This document shows positions 48,625 to 50,918 of a stretch of 50,918 bases of DNA, in pieces. Made by a program: the position numbers and the translations under genes. Origin of the DNA: an uncultured Verrucomicrobiales bacterium (GTDB lineage: Bacteria; Verrucomicrobiota; Verrucomicrobiia; Limisphaerales; UBA1100); contig CAJWMQ010000003.1 of NCBI GenBank assembly GCA_913042895.1, positions 1 to 50,918 of the forward strand. The letters are read 5' to 3'. Every line of letters begins with the position of its first letter. The first letter of the stretch is position 1. Under the pieces are notes generated by a model. The model was not told the DNA's origin. It worked only from the letters and a program-made list of their open reading frames with translations, and did no database searches.

Positions 48625-49986
48625 GTGAACCGGATTTCCACTCTTCTTTTCCTATTATGTATTAACGGACTGCAGGCCAAACAACCGAATGTGGTCATTC
48701 TTTTTACTGATGATCAGGGGACGCTGGATGCGAATTGTTATGGTTCCAAGGATTTGATTACCCCCAATATCGACAAACTGGCTGCCACTGGGGTGCGGTT
48801 TACTCAAGCCTATGCACACACGGTGTGTTGTCCTGCGCGCGCGGCCCTGATGACCGGGCGACACCCGCAGCGCGGTGGGGTGCGTCACTGGACACAGGGT
48901 GACATGAATTCGGCCAAGGGAATTAATATGGCCCTGGAGGAGGTTACTCTGGCTGAGGCATTGAAACCGGCAGGCTACCGCACGGCCTTGTTCGGAAAAT
49001 GGCATCTGGGCGCGCACCGCGATTACGGTCCCCAAAAGCAGGGCTTCGATGAATTCTTCGGGATTCGTGATGGATTCATTGATAACTATAACCATTACTT
49101 CCTGCACGGTACCGGCTTTCATGATCTGTACGAGGGCACCACGCCGGTGAAGGCGCCCGGAAAATATTTTCCGGAAATGATGGTACAACGTTCCTTGAAT
49201 TTTATTGATCAAAACAAAGACCGCCCCTTTTTCCTCTATGTGCCTTTCAATATTCCGCATTACCCGGAGCAGGCACTCAAAAAACATGAGGCGCTCTACA
49301 AGGATATGAAAGACCCCGCCCGCCGTTCCTATGGTGCGATTGTGACTACGACCGATCATTACATCGGTCAGGTGATTGATAAACTGGAGGAACATGGCCT
49401 CCGGGAAAACACGATTGTTATCTACATGAGCGACAACGGGCACTCCGAGGAAACCGGCAACCATATCCGGACTGGTAACCATAAGAGTGGCTACCCCGAG
49501 GGACATTTTTATGGCGCTAGTGGCGGAGGTTCTACCGGTAAGTGGATTGGCCAAAAGGGCAGCTTCCTTGAGGGAGGCGTTCGTGTGCCGGCTGTAATCA
49601 GTTACCCGTCCAAGTTGCCTAAAGGAGCAGTGCGAAATCAGGCAGTGACTGCCATGGACTGGTTTCCCACCGTGCTTGGTCTTTGTGGGGTAAAGCAACC
49701 GGCGAAAGCACCTAAGCTGGATGGGTTCAATATTTTACCTCTTATTCATGATGCCAGGGAGAAATCGAAATACAAAACCCTGCACTTTGCCTGGGGTAAC
49801 AAATGGGCGGTGCGTGAAGGGAACTGGAAACTGATTGGGATGGAAGGTCGACCCAAGGCCACACTTCACAACCTTGCTGATGCCAAGCCTGAAGTGAAGG
49901 ATTACGCGGTGGAAAAACCGGAGGTTGTTGGGCGCCTGCGGGCCCTGCACACGGCTTGGGCGAAGGATGTGAAACCAAAATGGTAA
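48625..49986 (+). CDS. Secreted sulfatase (CCPAR type), GTG start
   Basis: A 453-residue sulfatase. The frame is open from 48376, but the upstream part crosses the end of the previous gene and the sulfatase fossil. GTG at 48625 opens a good signal peptide (MNRISTLLFLLCINGLQA) with GGAG just upstream. Motifs: LFTDDQGTLDANCYGS, CCPAR at residues 68-72 (Cys68 is the formylglycine site), GKWHLGAHRDYGPQKQGFDEFFG, and YMSDNGHSEETGNH. Its active-site block HTVCCPARAALMTGRHPQRGG is of the arylsulfatase type. It is followed by a 45-bp AT-rich gap with its own promoter-like signal before the next sulfatase. Confidence 0.9.
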   Translation: MNRISTLLFLLCINGLQAKQPNVVILFTDDQGTLDANCYGSKDLITPNIDKLAATGVRFTQAYAHTVCCPARAALMTGRHPQRGGVRHWTQGDMNSAKGINMALEEVTLAEALKPAGYRTALFGKWHLGAHRDYGPQKQGFDEFFGIRDGFIDNYNHYFLHGTGFHDLYEGTTPVKAPGKYFPEMMVQRSLNFIDQNKDRPFFLYVPFNIPHYPEQALKKHEALYKDMKDPARRSYGAIVTTTDHYIGQVIDKLEEHGLRENTIVIYMSDNGHSEETGNHIRTGNHKSGYPEGHFYGASGGGSTGKWIGQKGSFLEGGVRVPAVISYPSKLPKGAVRNQAVTAMDWFPTVLGLCGVKQPAKAPKLDGFNILPLIHDAREKSKYKTLHFAWGNKWAVREGNWKLIGMEGRPKATLHNLADAKPEVKDYAVEKPEVVGRLRALHTAWAKDVKPKW

Positions 49987-49987
49987 T

Positions 49988-50015
49988 TTTTCAATCGATT
50001 GGTTGTGTATATAAT
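49988..50015 (+). promoter_or_regulatory. Promoter of the right-edge sulfatase
   Basis: Within the AT-rich 45-bp gap, TTTTCA (49988-49993), 16-base spacer and a perfect TATAAT (50010-50015) precede the ATG at 50032 by 16 bases. The -35 begins immediately after the previous gene's stop. Confidence 0.4.
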
Positions 50016-50031
50016 TGAAAGCATTAATCTA

Positions 50032-50918
50032 ATGAAAAATAGTAAACAGAAAGCACGAGGCCTCCGTTGGCTGTTGGCATGCGGATTCATTTTGCAGGCC
50101 GTAAATCTGCAAGCGGCCAAGCCCAACGTTGTATTCATCTTCTCGGACGATCACGCCACCCAGGCCATTTCTGCCTACGGTTCCAAGATCAACCAAACCC
50201 CGAACATCGACCGGATCGCCGAGGAAGGAGCCTTGTTCGAGGCGAACTTTTGCACCAACTCGATCTGCGGTCCAAGCCGGGCCAGTATCCTGACGGGCAA
50301 ACACAGCCACAAGAATGGTTTTAAAAGAAACGGGAACCGTTTCGATCCCGAGCAAATGACTTTTCCCAAGCTCCTTCAAAAGGTCGGCTACCGGACGGCG
50401 GTCTTCGGGAAATGGCACCTCGGCACCAACCCGACGGGTTTTGATCAATGGATGGTCTATCCGGGGCAGGGCAGCTATTACAAACCCGATTACATAACGC
50501 CCGAGGGCAAGAAGGCCATCCCCGGATACTCGGTCGAAGTCACCACCGACCTGGCCCTCGATTTCCTTTCCAAGCAAAAAAAGGATAAACCCTTTTTCCT
50601 CATGTGCCAGTACAAGGCGCCGCACCGCAACTGGATGCCGGGACCCAAGTATCTCACCAAGTACGACGACGTCTCCATCCCCGAGCCCGACACCCTCTTC
50701 GACGACTATTCGAAACGCGCATCCGTACTGGGTAAGCACAAGATGGGAATCGATGCCCACATGTCCTTCTTCTACGACCTCAAGGTCGAGGGTCATGAGG
50801 ACAAGCGTTATGCAAAATACATGAACTCCTTCCTCGGGCGGATGAGCAAGGATCAACGACAAGCTTGGGATGCCGCCTACGGCCCGAAGAACGAAGCTTT
50901 TCGTAAGTCCAACTTGCA
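50032..50918 (+). CDS. Secreted sulfatase, N-terminal part (cut by window edge)
   Basis: A plus-strand frame open from the ATG at 50032 to the end of the window (295 codons, no stop), read directly from the bases. Signal peptide about residues 1-29 (MKNSKQKARGLRWLLACGFI...), then FIFSDDHATQAISAYGS, CGPSR at about residues 79-83 (NSICGPSRASILTGKHSHKNG), GKWHLGTNPTGFDQW and PFFLMCQYKAPHRNW. It is homologous to the 20411 sulfatase and belongs to the same GKxSHxNG group. The C-terminal metal site lies beyond the window. Codons here favour C endings (ATC, GAC, TTC, CTC) more than in its neighbours, hinting at a different recent history. Confidence 0.9.
   Translation, partial: MKNSKQKARGLRWLLACGFILQAVNLQAAKPNVVFIFSDDHATQAISAYGSKINQTPNIDRIAEEGALFEANFCTNSICGPSRASILTGKHSHKNGFKRNGNRFDPEQMTFPKLLQKVGYRTAVFGKWHLGTNPTGFDQWMVYPGQGSYYKPDYITPEGKKAIPGYSVEVTTDLALDFLSKQKKDKPFFLMCQYKAPHRNWMPGPKYLTKYDDVSIPEPDTLFDDYSKRASVLGKHKMGIDAHMSFFYDLKVEGHEDKRYAKYMNSFLGRMSKDQRQAWDAAYGPKNEAFRKSNL

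Noticed and set aside
667-50862. Many long open frames antisense to, or in another frame of, the called genes.
   Set aside because: They lack recognisable domains and follow from GC-rich codon structure; each region is explained by a gene with clear family motifs.
1-50918. Search for a formylglycine-generating enzyme, anaerobic sulfatase maturase, SusC/SusD, sigma/anti-sigma pair, tRNA, CRISPR or transposase.
   Set aside because: None was found. Maturation and regulation genes must lie outside this window.

Overview
The window is 50.9 kb of gene-dense, moderately GC-rich bacterial DNA dominated by one enzyme class: 19 type I (formylglycine) sulfatases, 18 complete and one cut by the right edge. 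Around them are a glycosidase-like propeller protein, two DUF1080 (3-keto-disaccharide hydrolase family) domains, a Tat-exported Gfo/Idh/MocA protein, a ThuA-like protein, a DUF3472 protein, secreted esterases, a lactonase propeller, a PhoD-type phosphatase, two EEP-fold phosphodiesterases and an L-fuconate dehydratase. This combination, with no SusC/SusD pair and almost no Shine-Dalgarno sequences, points to the PVC superphylum (a marine Verrucomicrobiota, or less likely a Planctomycete). That is inference from content; there is no rRNA or other marker gene. No tRNA, rRNA, CRISPR, IS element, integrase or prophage gene was seen, and no gene-free stretch exceeds 300 bases.

Layout. (1) 27-14515, plus strand: a tripartite tricarboxylate transporter pair (tctC, tctA; no tctB), then a sulfatase without signal peptide, five exported sulfatases (one fused to DUF1080), an esterase and a lactonase-type propeller. 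(2) 14666-29606, minus strand: a tight ten-gene run headed by a Gfo/Idh/MocA oxidoreductase and L-fuconate dehydratase, then six sulfatases, a propeller glycosidase-like protein and a PhoD-like phosphatase. A good promoter lies in front of it. (3) 29737-34382: a minus-strand sulfatase and secreted hydrolase, divergent from a DUF1080-ThuA pair. (4) 34413-38906: genes less obviously tied to glycan use: a YdeP/FdhF-type molybdopterin oxidoreductase with a possible 30-residue membrane peptide behind it, a DUF3472 protein and an EEP phosphodiesterase. (5) 39010-50918: six more sulfatases, a propeller-EEP fusion and an L-2-hydroxyglutarate oxidase, with a fossil piece of a further sulfatase gene between two live ones.

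How the genes may work together (inference). The exported sulfatases would strip sulfate esters from a complex sulfated polysaccharide, each acting on a different position. Lactonase, Gfo/Idh/MocA and L-fuconate dehydratase fit oxidative use of L-fucose, making fucoidan a good candidate substrate. DUF1080, Gfo/Idh and ThuA fit the oxidise-then-cleave 3-keto-glycoside route. The TctCA transporter beside a cytoplasmic sulfatase suggests uptake of a sulfated carboxylate that is desulfated inside the cell. No formylglycine-generating enzyme is in the window, so sulfatase maturation must depend on a gene elsewhere.

Most notable: the sulfatase density, the sulfatase-DUF1080 fusion with an unusual CWVSR active-site motif, a sulfatase with Glu-Gln where the metal-binding Asp-Asn/His normally sits, a shared 85-bp promoter/signal-peptide module in front of two unrelated genes, the sulfatase gene fossil, and a set of promoters placed so close to start codons that the transcripts would be leaderless.
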